Positions 1-8,608 of a stretch of DNA of 64,000 nt are shown piece after piece. The notes below the pieces were generated by a model. It made no database searches, had not been told where the DNA came from, and saw nothing but the letters and a program-made list of their open reading frames with translations. Both the position numbers and the translations under genes were made by a program. This stretch comes from an uncultured Clostridia bacterium (GTDB taxonomy: Bacteria; Bacillota; Clostridia; Lachnospirales; Lachnospiraceae): contig CAOKDX010000001.1 of assembly GCA_948467395.1 (NCBI GenBank), positions 62,001 through 126,000 of the forward strand. The letters are read 5' to 3'. Position 1 is the stretch's first letter, and the number at the start of each line of letters is the position of its first letter.

Positions 1-1335
1 TGCAAAGGCTGCATGGCGGCAGCGGTTATTTTGTTTTCGTCACTTTATGGGGGGGTCAGCAGGGCAGAGGAAAAGAGTGTGTTACAGGCGGAGCAGAATG
101 GTTTTACCTTTTTCTATCAGGAACTGGATGGATTTCAGGGGGCAGTTGAGATTGTGGGCATAACGATACCAGAAGAGGAGACGGTATTGACCATACCGGG
201 AAAGCTGGGAGGGAAGACGGTGATAAGCCTGAATGTGGATGAATATTCTTCATCGAATCCCAGCTATGGCCTGCATCCCCATGTACAGGATTATCATATT
301 GATAAGCTGATACTTCCTAGGACGCTGCGGCCGTTGAAAAACGAAACCGGGGAATTTAAGATGGCCGATCTTTCCACCAGCTTTTTCAATCTGGCGAGTG
401 TAGAAGTGGAGGCGGGGAGCCGGTATCTGAAAGCGGAAAACGGTATCCTGTATAATTGGGACAAAAGTGCCATGATCTGTTACCCAAATCATAATACGCT
501 GGAGGAATACAAAATGCCTTCCAGCTTAGTCTCATCTGAATCAATCAGGAATAAATTTGTAAAGAGGATTGTTTTTTCAAAGAATAAGAAATGGAAATTC
601 AAAGGTTGGCAGGTATGGGATTGTAAAAAACTGGAGGAAATATATTTGCCGGATCATATAACGGAGATATCGCCATATGCGTTTAATGGATGTAGCGGAT
701 TGAAGAAAATACGGTGGAGCAAGAACTTAAAGATCATAGGCCAGGGGGCTTTTCAAGGTTCATTTGCTGCATCGGTGACCAAGCTGAAGCTGCCTGGGAA
801 AATCCGGGTGATCGAGCCGGAGGCGTTCCGGTGGTGCGGGCTGAAAGAAATATCACTGCCAGATTCAGTGGCGTCGGTTGGCTATTCGGCATTCGGTGCG
901 TCAAAGGGAAAGAAAGGCCCGACGTTTAAAAAGGCGTCCTACCTTTTGTCCTCCAAAAATAAAAAACTGAAAGGAATGGTGTATACTACAGACAAATATG
1001 TGGCGGTAGTGACCACAGTAAAGAGTAAGAAAAAGAAATATTATGATTCCCAGACGGTTCTGAGACTGATCCCCACGGCAAAGGAGATCCGGCTGCGAAA
1101 GGGAAAGACAGGTCAGATCAGTGTAATACCAGAGATCGATGATCTGGGAAGGAGCGGTGTGAAGAAGGGCTGGAGAATAAAATCAGACATTCTTACATTT
1201 AAAAGTTCCCGTCCCAAGGTAGTAAAGGTCTCTGGGACGGGGAACATCCGGGGCTTAAAGAAAGGGAGCGCCACCGTGACTGTGGGCATGAAAACCAGTG
1301 ATAGAAAATGCAGGGTGAAGGTGAAGGTAGCGTAA
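1..1335 (+). CDS. Secreted leucine-rich-repeat (BspA/LRR_5-like) protein with C-terminal Ig-like domain, 5' end cut by window
   Basis: The frame is open to the first base of the window. The first ATG (13) is preceded in frame by codons for Cys-Lys-Gly-Cys, so the true start and positively charged signal-peptide n-region probably lie upstream. The hydrophobic stretch MAAAVILFSSLYGGVSRA reads as the rest of a signal peptide. Residues about 205-300 contain LRR_5-type units (LEEIYLPDHITEISPYAFNG, LKEISLPDSVASVGYSAF), the pattern of BspA-like surface proteins. The last 80 residues (KTGQISVIPEI, then GLKKGSATVTV) resemble a bacterial Ig-like (Big_2) domain. A cell-surface or secreted role, perhaps adhesion, is inferred. 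No LPXTG anchor or other catalytic motif is visible. It converges on purC across a bidirectional hairpin. Confidence 0.75.
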   Translation, partial: CKGCMAAAVILFSSLYGGVSRAEEKSVLQAEQNGFTFFYQELDGFQGAVEIVGITIPEEETVLTIPGKLGGKTVISLNVDEYSSSNPSYGLHPHVQDYHIDKLILPRTLRPLKNETGEFKMADLSTSFFNLASVEVEAGSRYLKAENGILYNWDKSAMICYPNHNTLEEYKMPSSLVSSESIRNKFVKRIVFSKNKKWKFKGWQVWDCKKLEEIYLPDHITEISPYAFNGCSGLKKIRWSKNLKIIGQGAFQGSFAASVTKLKLPGKIRVIEPEAFRWCGLKEISLPDSVASVGYSAFGASKGKKGPTFKKASYLLSSKNKKLKGMVYTTDKYVAVVTTVKSKKKKYYDSQTVLRLIPTAKEIRLRKGKTGQISVIPEIDDLGRSGVKKGWRIKSDILTFKSSRPKVVKVSGTGNIRGLKKGSATVTVGMKTSDRKCRVKVKVA

Positions 1336-1354
1336 GCTTCCTGCTCTTTTAAAA

Positions 1355-1396
1355 ATCCCCTCAACGGCAGCGATAGATCAGGGCCGTTGAGCGGAT
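1355..1396. terminator. Bidirectional terminator between the LRR gene and purC
   Basis: CTCAACGGC (1360-1368) pairs perfectly with GCCGTTGAG (1383-1391). The stem extends outward through CCT/GGA-type pairs and is flanked by an A-run and a T-rich run, so it can end transcription from both convergent genes. The arms match the core of the dispersed palindromic repeat annotated at 7668 and 32224. Confidence 0.7.
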
Positions 1397-1421
1397 TTGT
1401 TGTGTAATGTTTCGTTTTGGA

Positions 1422-2300
1422 TCATCCTATCCTTTCACCTGTCAGCAGCTCATAGCCGGACAGATATTTGTCAATGGTCTTCTGGACGATATCCTCCGGC
1501 AGCGTCCAGTCATTATCCGGATTTTCTTTCAGCCAGTCTCTGGCAAACTGTTTGTCGAAGGAGGGTTGTCCGTGTCCCGGCTCATAGCCGTCTGCGGGCC
1601 AGAAACGGGAGCTGTCCGGTGTGAGCATCTCGTCGCCGAGAACGATATTTCCGCTCTCATCCAGACCGAATTCAAACTTTGTATCGGCTATTATGATTCC
1701 CCGGGTCAACGCAAAATCCGCACATTTTTTGTACAGGGCGATAGTGGCATCGCGGAGCTTCCCCGCATATTCTTCTCCCTTGCCGGGGAAATATTTCTCA
1801 AGATGGGCTGCGCTCTGTTCAAATGAAATATTTTCATCGTGATCCCCGAGCTCTGCTTTGGTGGAAGGGGTGTAGATGGGCTCCGGGAGCTTATCGGATT
1901 CCTGTAATCCTTCTGGAAGTGTGATGCCGCACACCGTGCCGTTTTTCTTGTAGCTCTCCCAGCCGCTTCCGGTGATGTAACCCCGGACAATACATTCGAT
2001 GGGCAGCATGTTCAGCTTCTTGCACATCATACTGTTGCCGTCGAATTCCGGCTTGCGGAAGAACTCTGGCATATCGTTTACATCTACGGAGAGCATATGA
2101 TTGGGAAGGATATCTTCTGTCATTTCGAACCAGAACCGGGACATCTGGGTCAGAACGGTTCCCTTTTTCGTGACATTGTTTTTCAGTATTACATCAAAAC
2201 AGCTGATGCGGTCGGTGGCGACAATGATCAGATTGTCACCATTATCATATATTTCCCGCACCTTGCCTTCCATAATTGGTTTACATTCTTTAGCACTCAT
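1422..2300 (-). CDS. purC: Phosphoribosylaminoimidazole-succinocarboxamide synthase
   Basis: SAICAR synthase joins CAIR with aspartate using ATP in de novo purine synthesis. The 292-residue protein has the family layout: an N-terminal KVREIYDNGDNLIIVATDRI strand-loop region, GYITGSGWESYKK near residue 110, and the signature IADTKFEFGLDE near residue 205. Length fits the roughly 290-residue form of the family, longer than the E. coli enzyme. The ATG at 2300 is preceded by GAGGG at a suitable distance. It stands alone, with purF and purB located about 34 kb away in this window, so the purine pathway is not one operon here. The gene upstream is divergent. Confidence 0.95.
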   Translation of the reverse strand: MSAKECKPIMEGKVREIYDNGDNLIIVATDRISCFDVILKNNVTKKGTVLTQMSRFWFEMTEDILPNHMLSVDVNDMPEFFRKPEFDGNSMMCKKLNMLPIECIVRGYITGSGWESYKKNGTVCGITLPEGLQESDKLPEPIYTPSTKAELGDHDENISFEQSAAHLEKYFPGKGEEYAGKLRDATIALYKKCADFALTRGIIIADTKFEFGLDESGNIVLGDEMLTPDSSRFWPADGYEPGHGQPSFDKQFARDWLKENPDNDWTLPEDIVQKTIDKYLSGYELLTGERIG

Positions 2301-2425
2301 GGCGAACCCTCACTTTTCTTAATCTTATGATACTTTATATAAAAACAGATTTTCGTCAAAAAATCAATAGGAAGTTTAAATAATTTATGATACAATACCC
2401 ATATATAAACTCATTGGAGGTCAGA

Positions 2426-2899
2426 ATGGAATCACGCAGAGAACAGGCAATGAAAAATTTCAGGGAGGGATATAACTGTACCCAGGCGGTGATCCTTGCC
2501 CACAGCGATCTGCTGGGAGTGGACACCGAACAGGCGCTGAAGCTCTGCCAGTCATTTGGCGGCGGTATGGGGCGTTTGAGACAGGTATGTGGAACGGTAT
2601 CGGCGATGTTTTTTATCGCCGGCGCCCTGACGGGGAGTGCGGATCCGAAAGATCCAGAGGGGAAGAAGCGGAACTATGATGCGGTTCAGAGACTGGCGGC
2701 TGCCTTTGAGGCGAGGAATGGCAGTATTGTCTGCCGGGAGCTGCTGGGACTGGACAAAAAGAAATCATCTGTCTCGGAGGAATACCGGACGGGAATTACA
2801 CCGGAGCCAAGGACGGAGGAATATTATAAGAAACGTCCCTGCCTGAATCTGATCGGAGATGCCTGTGATGTGCTGGCGGAGATTTTCCCAGATAAATAA
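2426..2899 (+). CDS. C_GCAxxG_C_C family protein (putative redox-active)
   Basis: This 157-residue protein matches the C_GCAxxG_C_C family: NCTQAV near residue 17, SFGGGMGRLRQVCGTVSAMF near residues 42-61, and conserved cysteines near residues 102 and 143. The family is thought to be redox-active or metal-binding, but no biochemical function is established. The ATG at 2426 has GGAGG six bases upstream, which favours it over an in-frame ATG at 2387 with no ribosome binding site. It lies 22 bases before the GH127 gene and is probably co-transcribed with it. Confidence 0.85.
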   Translation: MESRREQAMKNFREGYNCTQAVILAHSDLLGVDTEQALKLCQSFGGGMGRLRQVCGTVSAMFFIAGALTGSADPKDPEGKKRNYDAVQRLAAAFEARNGSIVCRELLGLDKKKSSVSEEYRTGITPEPRTEEYYKKRPCLNLIGDACDVLAEIFPDK

Positions 2900-2921
2900 A
2901 CAGTAAAGAGAGGTAGAAGGA

Positions 2922-4958
2922 ATGAATGAAAATGATTACACAACTCCCGTTTCACTCAGGAAGGTCAGGATCACGGATTCTTTCTGGAAAAGTGAGATGG
3001 AGCTGGTACGTGAGGAGATCCTGCCGTATCAGTGGGACGCCCTGAACGATCAGGTAGAGGGGGCGGAGCCCAGCTTCTGCATGCGCAATTTCCAGGTGGC
3101 GGGGAAACAGAATGAGGAGCGGAGGGAGCAGGGGGAATCCTTCGAGGAACCGCAGTATACGTTCCGGGGATTTCAGGCCCTTCCGGAGGACATGGATCAT
3201 CTGGAGGATAAGTTTTACGGCTTTGTTTTTCAGGACAGTGACTTTTATAAATGGGTGGAGGCGGTGGCATATTCACTGACACAGCATCCGGATCCGGAAC
3301 TGGAGAAAAGGGCGGATGACGCCATTGATATCGTCTGCGCGGCCCAGCAGGAGGACGGATATCTGGACACCTACTACATCATCAACGGGAAAGACAAGAT
3401 CTTCTCCAACCTTAGAGACCATCATGAATTGTACTGTTTCGGCCATCTGACGGAGGGAGCGGTGGCGTATTATCAGGCTACGGGCAAGGATAAGCTTCTC
3501 CATGCGGCGAAGCGGTTTGCGGATTACATAGACAATTATTTTGGTCCGGAGGAGGGAAAATGCAAGGGATATCCGGGACATGAGATTGCGGAGATGGCGC
3601 TGGTGAGGCTCTATGAGGCCACCGGGGAGAAGAGGTATCTGGATCTGAGCTATTTCTTCGTGAACGAGCGGGGCAGACGTCCCTATTATTTTGACAGTGA
3701 GGATCATCCCGAGAAGATCGAGAAGGGGCACGAAGAGGATCTGCGGTATTTCTATCATCAGGCTCATGTGCCGGTGCGCCAGCAGGATGAGGTGACAGGG
3801 CATGCCGTCCGGGGGGTATATCTCTATTCCGGCATGGCGGATCTTGCCCGGCTCTGTCAGGACGGAGAGCTCTTTGACGCCTGTGAGAAGCTGTGGGATA
3901 ATATGGTGAACGAGAAGATGTATATCACGGGCGGTATCGGCGCCACTCATCTGGGAGAGGCGTTCTCCTACCGCTATGACCTGCCCAATGACACCGCCTA
4001 CGCCGAAACCTGTGCCGCCATCGGACTTGTATTCTGGGCGCGCAGGATGCTGCAGATCCGACCGGACTCCAAATATGCCGACGCCATGGAGAGTGCGCTG
4101 TACAATGGTGTACTCAGCGGTATGGCGCTGGACGGCAGGAGCTTCTTTTATGTAAATCCACTGGAGGCGGTGCCGGAGGCATGCCGCTTTGATGAGCGCA
4201 AATTCCATGTCAAGCCGGTGCGGCAGAAATGGTTTGGCTGCGCCTGCTGTCCGCCTAATCTGGCGCGGCTGCTGAGCTCCATCGGCTCCTATGCCTACAC
4301 GGAAAAAGAGGATACCCTGTATATCCACCTATATATGGGGAGCATGGTACAGAAGGAGATCAGGGGAGAGACTGCAGAGATCTCGGTTATTTCCGGCTAT
4401 CCGTGGAACGGCGGGGTCAGCGTGAAGGTGAGAGGGACGTCGGAGCCCTTCACCATTGCCCTGCGCATTCCCGAATGGTGTGCGGATGAGTATCAGGTCA
4501 GGGGAACGGAGGGAGCCGGGACCCGGACGGAAAATGGCTATCTGTATGTGACGAAGGCGTGGGGAGCGGAGGATTGTCTGGAGCTGAGTTTTCCCATGAA
4601 AGTCCATGTATTCGAGGCGGACAGCCGCGTTCGTGAGGATATCGGGAAAGTGGCGGTGATGCGGGGGCCTGTTGTCTACTGTCTGGAAGAGGTGGACAAC
4701 GGAAAGGATCTGCACCTTCTGAGTCTTGACGTCCATGCAGAACCGGAAGTGAAGGAACGTGAGATTGCGGGGACGACAGTGGAGGGAATCACCCTTTCCG
4801 GATATCGGCAGGAGCCTGTCTATATAGAGGGAAGGGGATTATACCGGGTGGTGAAGGAGATCAGGAGAAACCCAGTGAAGCTTCAATTTGTACCCTATTA
4901 TACATGGGCGAACCGGGGTGAGAATGAGATGAGGGTCTGGATACAGCGTGCGGACTGA
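2922..4958 (+). CDS. Glycoside hydrolase family 127 (beta-L-arabinofuranosidase-like)
   Basis: This 678-residue protein belongs to GH127 (formerly DUF1680), whose characterised members remove non-reducing beta-L-arabinofuranose. It starts with the typical PVSLRKVRITDSFW. The zinc and catalytic site described for HypBA1 (Glu338, Cys340, Cys417, Cys418) aligns with E362 and C364 (in AETCAAIG) and the cysteine pair C442-C443 (in WFGCACCPPN), with almost the same spacing. C442 is the predicted nucleophile. There is no signal peptide, so it should act in the cytoplasm on imported oligosaccharides. No sugar transporter is adjacent. Exact substrate is not certain. Confidence 0.93.
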   Translation: MNENDYTTPVSLRKVRITDSFWKSEMELVREEILPYQWDALNDQVEGAEPSFCMRNFQVAGKQNEERREQGESFEEPQYTFRGFQALPEDMDHLEDKFYGFVFQDSDFYKWVEAVAYSLTQHPDPELEKRADDAIDIVCAAQQEDGYLDTYYIINGKDKIFSNLRDHHELYCFGHLTEGAVAYYQATGKDKLLHAAKRFADYIDNYFGPEEGKCKGYPGHEIAEMALVRLYEATGEKRYLDLSYFFVNERGRRPYYFDSEDHPEKIEKGHEEDLRYFYHQAHVPVRQQDEVTGHAVRGVYLYSGMADLARLCQDGELFDACEKLWDNMVNEKMYITGGIGATHLGEAFSYRYDLPNDTAYAETCAAIGLVFWARRMLQIRPDSKYADAMESALYNGVLSGMALDGRSFFYVNPLEAVPEACRFDERKFHVKPVRQKWFGCACCPPNLARLLSSIGSYAYTEKEDTLYIHLYMGSMVQKEIRGETAEISVISGYPWNGGVSVKVRGTSEPFTIALRIPEWCADEYQVRGTEGAGTRTENGYLYVTKAWGAEDCLELSFPMKVHVFEADSRVREDIGKVAVMRGPVVYCLEEVDNGKDLHLLSLDVHAEPEVKEREIAGTTVEGITLSGYRQEPVYIEGRGLYRVVKEIRRNPVKLQFVPYYTWANRGENEMRVWIQRAD

Positions 4959-4964
4959 TCCAAT

Positions 4965-4998
4965 GGCTCTGACTGGCTTAAGCGTGCCGGTCAGAGCC
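4965..4998. terminator. Hairpin between convergent genes
   Basis: A 13-base arm beginning GGCTCTGAC (4965-4977) pairs with its complement (4986-4998) around an 8-base loop, with one G-T pair. It lies just after the GH127 stop and overlaps the last codons of the convergent coiled-coil gene. It has no clear T-run, so it is either a weak terminator or a 3' stabilising structure. Confidence 0.5.
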
Positions 4999-5779
4999 GC
5001 TGGTCTACCGCGAGCCCAAGGGCATCTTCGTCGATCATATGCTGTTCCTCCATGAATTTCTTCAGCTCCGACTGTTTCTTTTCAGCCTCCCTATCTGCCG
5101 TCAGCAGCTTCTCTTCTATTTTCTCTTCTTCGGATTGATGTGCCTGGGCTTCTTCCTTTACCGTTTCGGCCCGGTCATCGGCTTCTTTTCTGGCTTCATT
5201 GATGAATTCCCGGACAGACGCATCCAGCGCAGAACTCATGACATCAGCCGCATCCTTCTGGGTATCATACATGGGATCGTCTTTGAGACGCGCCAGTTTA
5301 ATGTCTGAGATCATATATTGTTCCCTGCGGTCCTGACGGTATAGATTCTCCGGATTGTCCGGATCCAGTTCTTTCTGGCAGATGGAACGCCGGGTTTCCA
5401 GATCGGACAGGATCTGTTTGAACTGGTCAGGGTAATCTTCTTCCGGTGTCTCGTCCGTTATCCCGAATTCTTCTCTGTATGAGGCGATGGATTCATCGAT
5501 TTGTGCAAGCTCCTTCTGGTTATCCAGAATCTGCTGTTTTATGTCGTCCCGGTGTGCGGCCCGGTCTTTGAGGCTCTGATCCAGGGCGATGTCCCGGTGG
5601 AACTGATCCATGATCATCTTCATGGATTTCTTCTGGGCGGCGGCAAGCCTGCCTCCGGGTATGTATACCCCCGCTTCTTTTTGGGGACCTGCATAGATGG
5701 TGCCGTTTCTAACTGCTGTGTTTTCCTTCTCTGTATCGTAACTATATATTGTTGTATTTGGATTGACCGTAAGACTCAT
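4991..5779 (-). CDS. Hypothetical coiled-coil protein
   Basis: I do not recognise this 262-residue protein. It begins MSLTVNPNTTIYSYD at an ATG (5779) with a purine-rich ribosome binding site (GGGAGAGGG). A longer in-frame opening to 6247 runs into the divergent methyltransferase and is rejected. From about residue 50 it is strongly charged and helical, rich in Glu, Lys, Asp, Gln and Ala with heptad-like spacing (DRAETVKEEAQAHQSEEEKI), indicating long coiled coils. It has no signal peptide or membrane segment and only one cysteine. A structural or scaffolding role is possible but unsupported. Confidence 0.7.
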   Translation of the reverse strand: MSLTVNPNTTIYSYDTEKENTAVRNGTIYAGPQKEAGVYIPGGRLAAAQKKSMKMIMDQFHRDIALDQSLKDRAAHRDDIKQQILDNQKELAQIDESIASYREEFGITDETPEEDYPDQFKQILSDLETRRSICQKELDPDNPENLYRQDRREQYMISDIKLARLKDDPMYDTQKDAADVMSSALDASVREFINEARKEADDRAETVKEEAQAHQSEEEKIEEKLLTADREAEKKQSELKKFMEEQHMIDEDALGLAVDQRL

Positions 5780-5947
5780 AGGATCCCTCTCCCTTCCGGA
5801 CTGTTGTACTGTATATATCGGTATTTCCGGCCATTTGTTTAATTTTTCCGGGTCCGTACCGCCGGCGGCGGGAGCTTGACGGAGAGAGGCTTTTCGAATA
5901 AAATGAAAGAATAGAAAAGAATCACCAGAAGAGGAGAGAAAGACGGG

Positions 5948-7012
5948 ATGAGTGAGGAAAGAGCAGGGCAGGGAAACGGGCCCCACAGAAGGCGGCCCCG
6001 GTATAAGGGGACGCATCCGCGCCGGTATGAAGAGAAGTATAAGGAGCTGGATCCCGAGAGATATGCGGATACAGTGGAGAAGGTAATCCGCAAGGGCAGT
6101 ACACCGGCGGGGATGCATATTTCCATAATGGTGGAAGAGATTTTGGATTTTCTGCAGATACAGCCTGGTCAGCGGGGACTGGATGCCACGCTGGGATATG
6201 GCGGGCACACCAGGAAGATGCTGGAATGCCTGCAGGGGAAGGGTCATATTTTTGCCCTGGATGTGGACCCCATTGAATCGGAGAAAACAAAGGAACGGCT
6301 GCGGCAGGCCGGGTACGGTGAAAATATCCTCACTGTGAAGCAGATGAACTTTGCAGAGATTGACAAGGTGGCGGAGGAGGCCGGACTTTTTGACTTTGTG
6401 CTGGCAGATCTTGGGGTGTCATCCATGCAGATTGACAATCCGGAGAGGGGATTTTCCTACAAGACCGACGGACCTCTGGATCTTCGGCTGAATCCCCGGA
6501 AGGGCATTCCCGCCTCCGACAGGCTGAAGGAGCTGTCAAAGGAAGAGATCGAGGGAATGCTTGTAGAAAATGCGGACGAGCCCTATGCGGCGCAGATTGC
6601 AGCTGCCATCAGCAGGGAACAGAAGAGGGGAAATGCCATTGAGACTACGGCGGCACTCCGGCAGATTGTGAGACAGGTTCTTCCGGCACTGCCCGCCAGG
6701 GCAAGGGAGGAGGCAGAGAGGAAGACATGCCAGCGGGTCTTTCAGGCGGTACGGATTGACGTTAATAGTGAATTTGAGGTTCTGGATGCCTTTCTCTCAA
6801 AGCTCCCTGCCGTCCTTAAGCCCGGGGGCCGGGCGGCGGTGCTCACATTCCATTCGGGAGAGGACAGAATGGTGAAGAGATCCTTTAAGCAGCTGGCCGG
6901 CCAGGGTGTGTACCGGGAGACTGCGCGGGATGTGATCCGGCCCACTGCCGGGGAGTGCTCCAGAAATGGGCGGGCCAGGCCGGCTAAGCTGCGCTGGGCG
7001 ATACGGGACTGA
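5948..7012 (+). CDS. RsmH/MraW-like SAM-dependent methyltransferase (divergent paralogue)
   Basis: The protein (354 residues) clearly belongs to the RsmH (MraW) family, whose main member methylates N4 of C1402 in 16S rRNA. Visible motifs are DATLGYGGHT (SAM site), FVLADLGVSSMQIDNPERGF, DGPLDLRLNP and the C-terminal RARPAKLRWA. It differs from canonical RsmH by a basic N-terminal extension of about 57 residues and by loss of the segment that usually carries CGKKP before the C-terminal motif. It is not in a division cluster (no ftsL, pbp or mraZ nearby). It is probably a second copy; the substrate may differ from C1402. The ATG at 5948 follows a GGAGAG-rich stretch. Confidence 0.85.
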   Translation: MSEERAGQGNGPHRRRPRYKGTHPRRYEEKYKELDPERYADTVEKVIRKGSTPAGMHISIMVEEILDFLQIQPGQRGLDATLGYGGHTRKMLECLQGKGHIFALDVDPIESEKTKERLRQAGYGENILTVKQMNFAEIDKVAEEAGLFDFVLADLGVSSMQIDNPERGFSYKTDGPLDLRLNPRKGIPASDRLKELSKEEIEGMLVENADEPYAAQIAAAISREQKRGNAIETTAALRQIVRQVLPALPARAREEAERKTCQRVFQAVRIDVNSEFEVLDAFLSKLPAVLKPGGRAAVLTFHSGEDRMVKRSFKQLAGQGVYRETARDVIRPTAGECSRNGRARPAKLRWAIRD

Positions 7013-7086
7013 ACAGACAAGGCGGTGGGAGCATCAAAGCCCGGCGGCTTCATATACTGGAACAAAAAGAGGAATGGTTATGGCAT

Positions 7087-7671
7087 ATGGATTATTCTGA
7101 CATTGTATACAGGGAACCGGGCCAGAGGATTGTAACGGCTGCCATGGAGGAGTCCCGGGTGCGGGTTTCTTTCCAGCAGAAAGAAGCCGGCTTCTGGCAG
7201 ACCCGGCGGGAATGTACAGGCTGGGCCGGGCGGAACGGATACGGGAAGAGAGAGGAGGGAGACGGCAGGACCCCGGCGGGGCGCCTGTCGTTTCTCTATG
7301 CCTTCGGCATCTGCCCCAGTCCCGGGACGCGGTTTCCGTACCGGCGTCTGGATGCCAGCCACTATCTTGTGGACGACGGGGAATCGCGTTATTATAACCG
7401 GATCGTCAGCAGAAGGGATGTTCCTGCCGACTGGAGGTCGGCGGAGCACATGACGGAAATGGGAAAGGCATACTGCTATGGACTGGCAACAGATTACAAT
7501 AAGGCAAGGTTACCGGGGCGTGGGTCCGGCATCTTTCTCCACTGCGAGGAGGGACGCCCCACGGCGGGGTGTGTTTCCGTCCCACGGGAAATGATGGTCT
7601 GGCTCCTTCAAAATATGGAGACAGACTGTTATATGGTAATTGATTTTCCCGGGGGGAAATGCTATACTTAG
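7087..7671 (+). CDS. L,D-transpeptidase (YkuD)-like protein without visible signal peptide
   Basis: The 194-residue product has the YkuD-fold pattern: GYGKREEGDGRTPAGRLSF near residue 55, then GSGIFLHCEEGRPTAGCVSV near residues 155-174, where His and the later Cys match the catalytic His and Cys of L,D-transpeptidases. Such enzymes cross-link peptidoglycan and are normally exported. Here the first in-frame ATG (7087) gives no signal peptide or membrane anchor, so the protein is cytoplasmic as called or the start is unresolved. The ribosome binding site is weak. The TAG stop lies inside a dispersed palindromic repeat (7668-7704). It follows the RsmH paralogue in the same direction. Confidence 0.75.
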   Translation: MDYSDIVYREPGQRIVTAAMEESRVRVSFQQKEAGFWQTRRECTGWAGRNGYGKREEGDGRTPAGRLSFLYAFGICPSPGTRFPYRRLDASHYLVDDGESRYYNRIVSRRDVPADWRSAEHMTEMGKAYCYGLATDYNKARLPGRGSGIFLHCEEGRPTAGCVSVPREMMVWLLQNMETDCYMVIDFPGGKCYT

Positions 7672-7704
7672 CACAACGGTGCCAATTTGAACCCGCCGTT
7701 GAGC
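7668..7704. repeat. Dispersed palindromic repeat, copy A
   Basis: This 37-base element begins TTAGCACAACGGTGC and ends CCGCCGTTGAGC, and its arms can pair. It matches the copy at 32224-32260 at 31 of 37 positions. The TTAG at its left edge provides the stop codon of the L,D-transpeptidase-like gene. Confidence 0.65.
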
Positions 7705-7756
7705 AGGGATACAAATCCGGCGTATGCCGGATCGGAGATAGAAAGGAGCTGCACAG

Positions 7757-8602
7757 GTGACAGGAATAGTTTTGGAGGGTGGAACGTTCCGCCCGGTATT
7801 TAGTTCAGGGGTTTTGGATGCGCTTTTGTCTGAAAATATCTTGCTGCCATACTGTATTGGAGTGTCGGCAGGAATCGCGGACGGAGTATCTTATATTTCC
7901 AGACAGCCACAGCGCAATCTGGAAATCGTACAGAAGTACAGGAATGACAAACGATATATGAGCCGGGGAAACTACCGGAAGGAGCGGAGTCTTTTTGGCC
8001 TGAATTTTATCTATAATGAGATACCCAATAAGCTGGTGCCCTTTGATAAGGAAACCTTTTTCTCCTACAAGGGGAAATGCCTGGTGGGAGTGACCAATGC
8101 CGCTACCGGAGAGCCGGAGTACAGGGACGCCATGGAGATGGATGACAAATTTACCATGCTCCGGGCCACGTGCGCCCTGCCCATGTTCTTTCCGGCCATT
8201 GAGATGGACGGGGAGAAATATTACGATGGCGGAATTTCCGATCCGATTCCGGTGCGCAAAGCACTGGAGGACGGCTGTGACAAGCTGCTGGTCATTCTGA
8301 CTCAGCCCCGGGGATTTGTGAAACGGCTTGGCAAATATGATAAGATGGGGGCGCGTATGCTGGGGCACAAGTACCCAAGGCTGAAGAAGGCCATCCTGGG
8401 CCGGCCGGAGCTGTATAATGAGACGGTGGAATTCTGCCACAAGATGGCGGGAGAGGGAAAGGCCATGGTGATCTGCCCGAATCATAAGCTGAACAGCTTT
8501 GAGAGCGATGTCCGGCGGCTGGAGATGTCCTACTGGCACGGTTTCCGGATGGCGAAGGAAAAAATGAAGAAGATCAGAAAATTTATTGGAATGGATCAGT
8601 GA
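7757..8602 (+). CDS. Patatin-like phospholipase/hydrolase
   Basis: The protein (281 residues) has the three patatin signatures in order: a glycine-rich oxyanion site at the N-terminus (LEGGTFRP), the nucleophile elbow GVSAG with Ser37, and the catalytic Asp157 in YDGGISDPIP. Bacterial members are serine acyl hydrolases acting on lipids; the substrate here is unknown. A GTG start at 7757 has AGGAG eight bases upstream; no upstream ATG keeps this frame. No signal peptide is present, so it should be cytoplasmic. It lies seven bases before the O-antigen-ligase-like gene and is probably co-transcribed with it. Confidence 0.9.
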   Translation: MTGIVLEGGTFRPVFSSGVLDALLSENILLPYCIGVSAGIADGVSYISRQPQRNLEIVQKYRNDKRYMSRGNYRKERSLFGLNFIYNEIPNKLVPFDKETFFSYKGKCLVGVTNAATGEPEYRDAMEMDDKFTMLRATCALPMFFPAIEMDGEKYYDGGISDPIPVRKALEDGCDKLLVILTQPRGFVKRLGKYDKMGARMLGHKYPRLKKAILGRPELYNETVEFCHKMAGEGKAMVICPNHKLNSFESDVRRLEMSYWHGFRMAKEKMKKIRKFIGMDQ

Positions 8603-8608
8603 GAAGGG

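Noticed and set aside
3273-4328. 351-codon minus-strand frame inside the GH127 gene
   Set aside because: Shadow of a real gene: no ribosome binding site, no motifs, and the GH127 active-site residues are intact on the other strand.
5780-6247. N-terminal extension of the coiled-coil gene up to 6247
   Set aside because: The added part is Pro/Leu/Ser-rich, overlaps the divergent methyltransferase gene and lacks a ribosome binding site.
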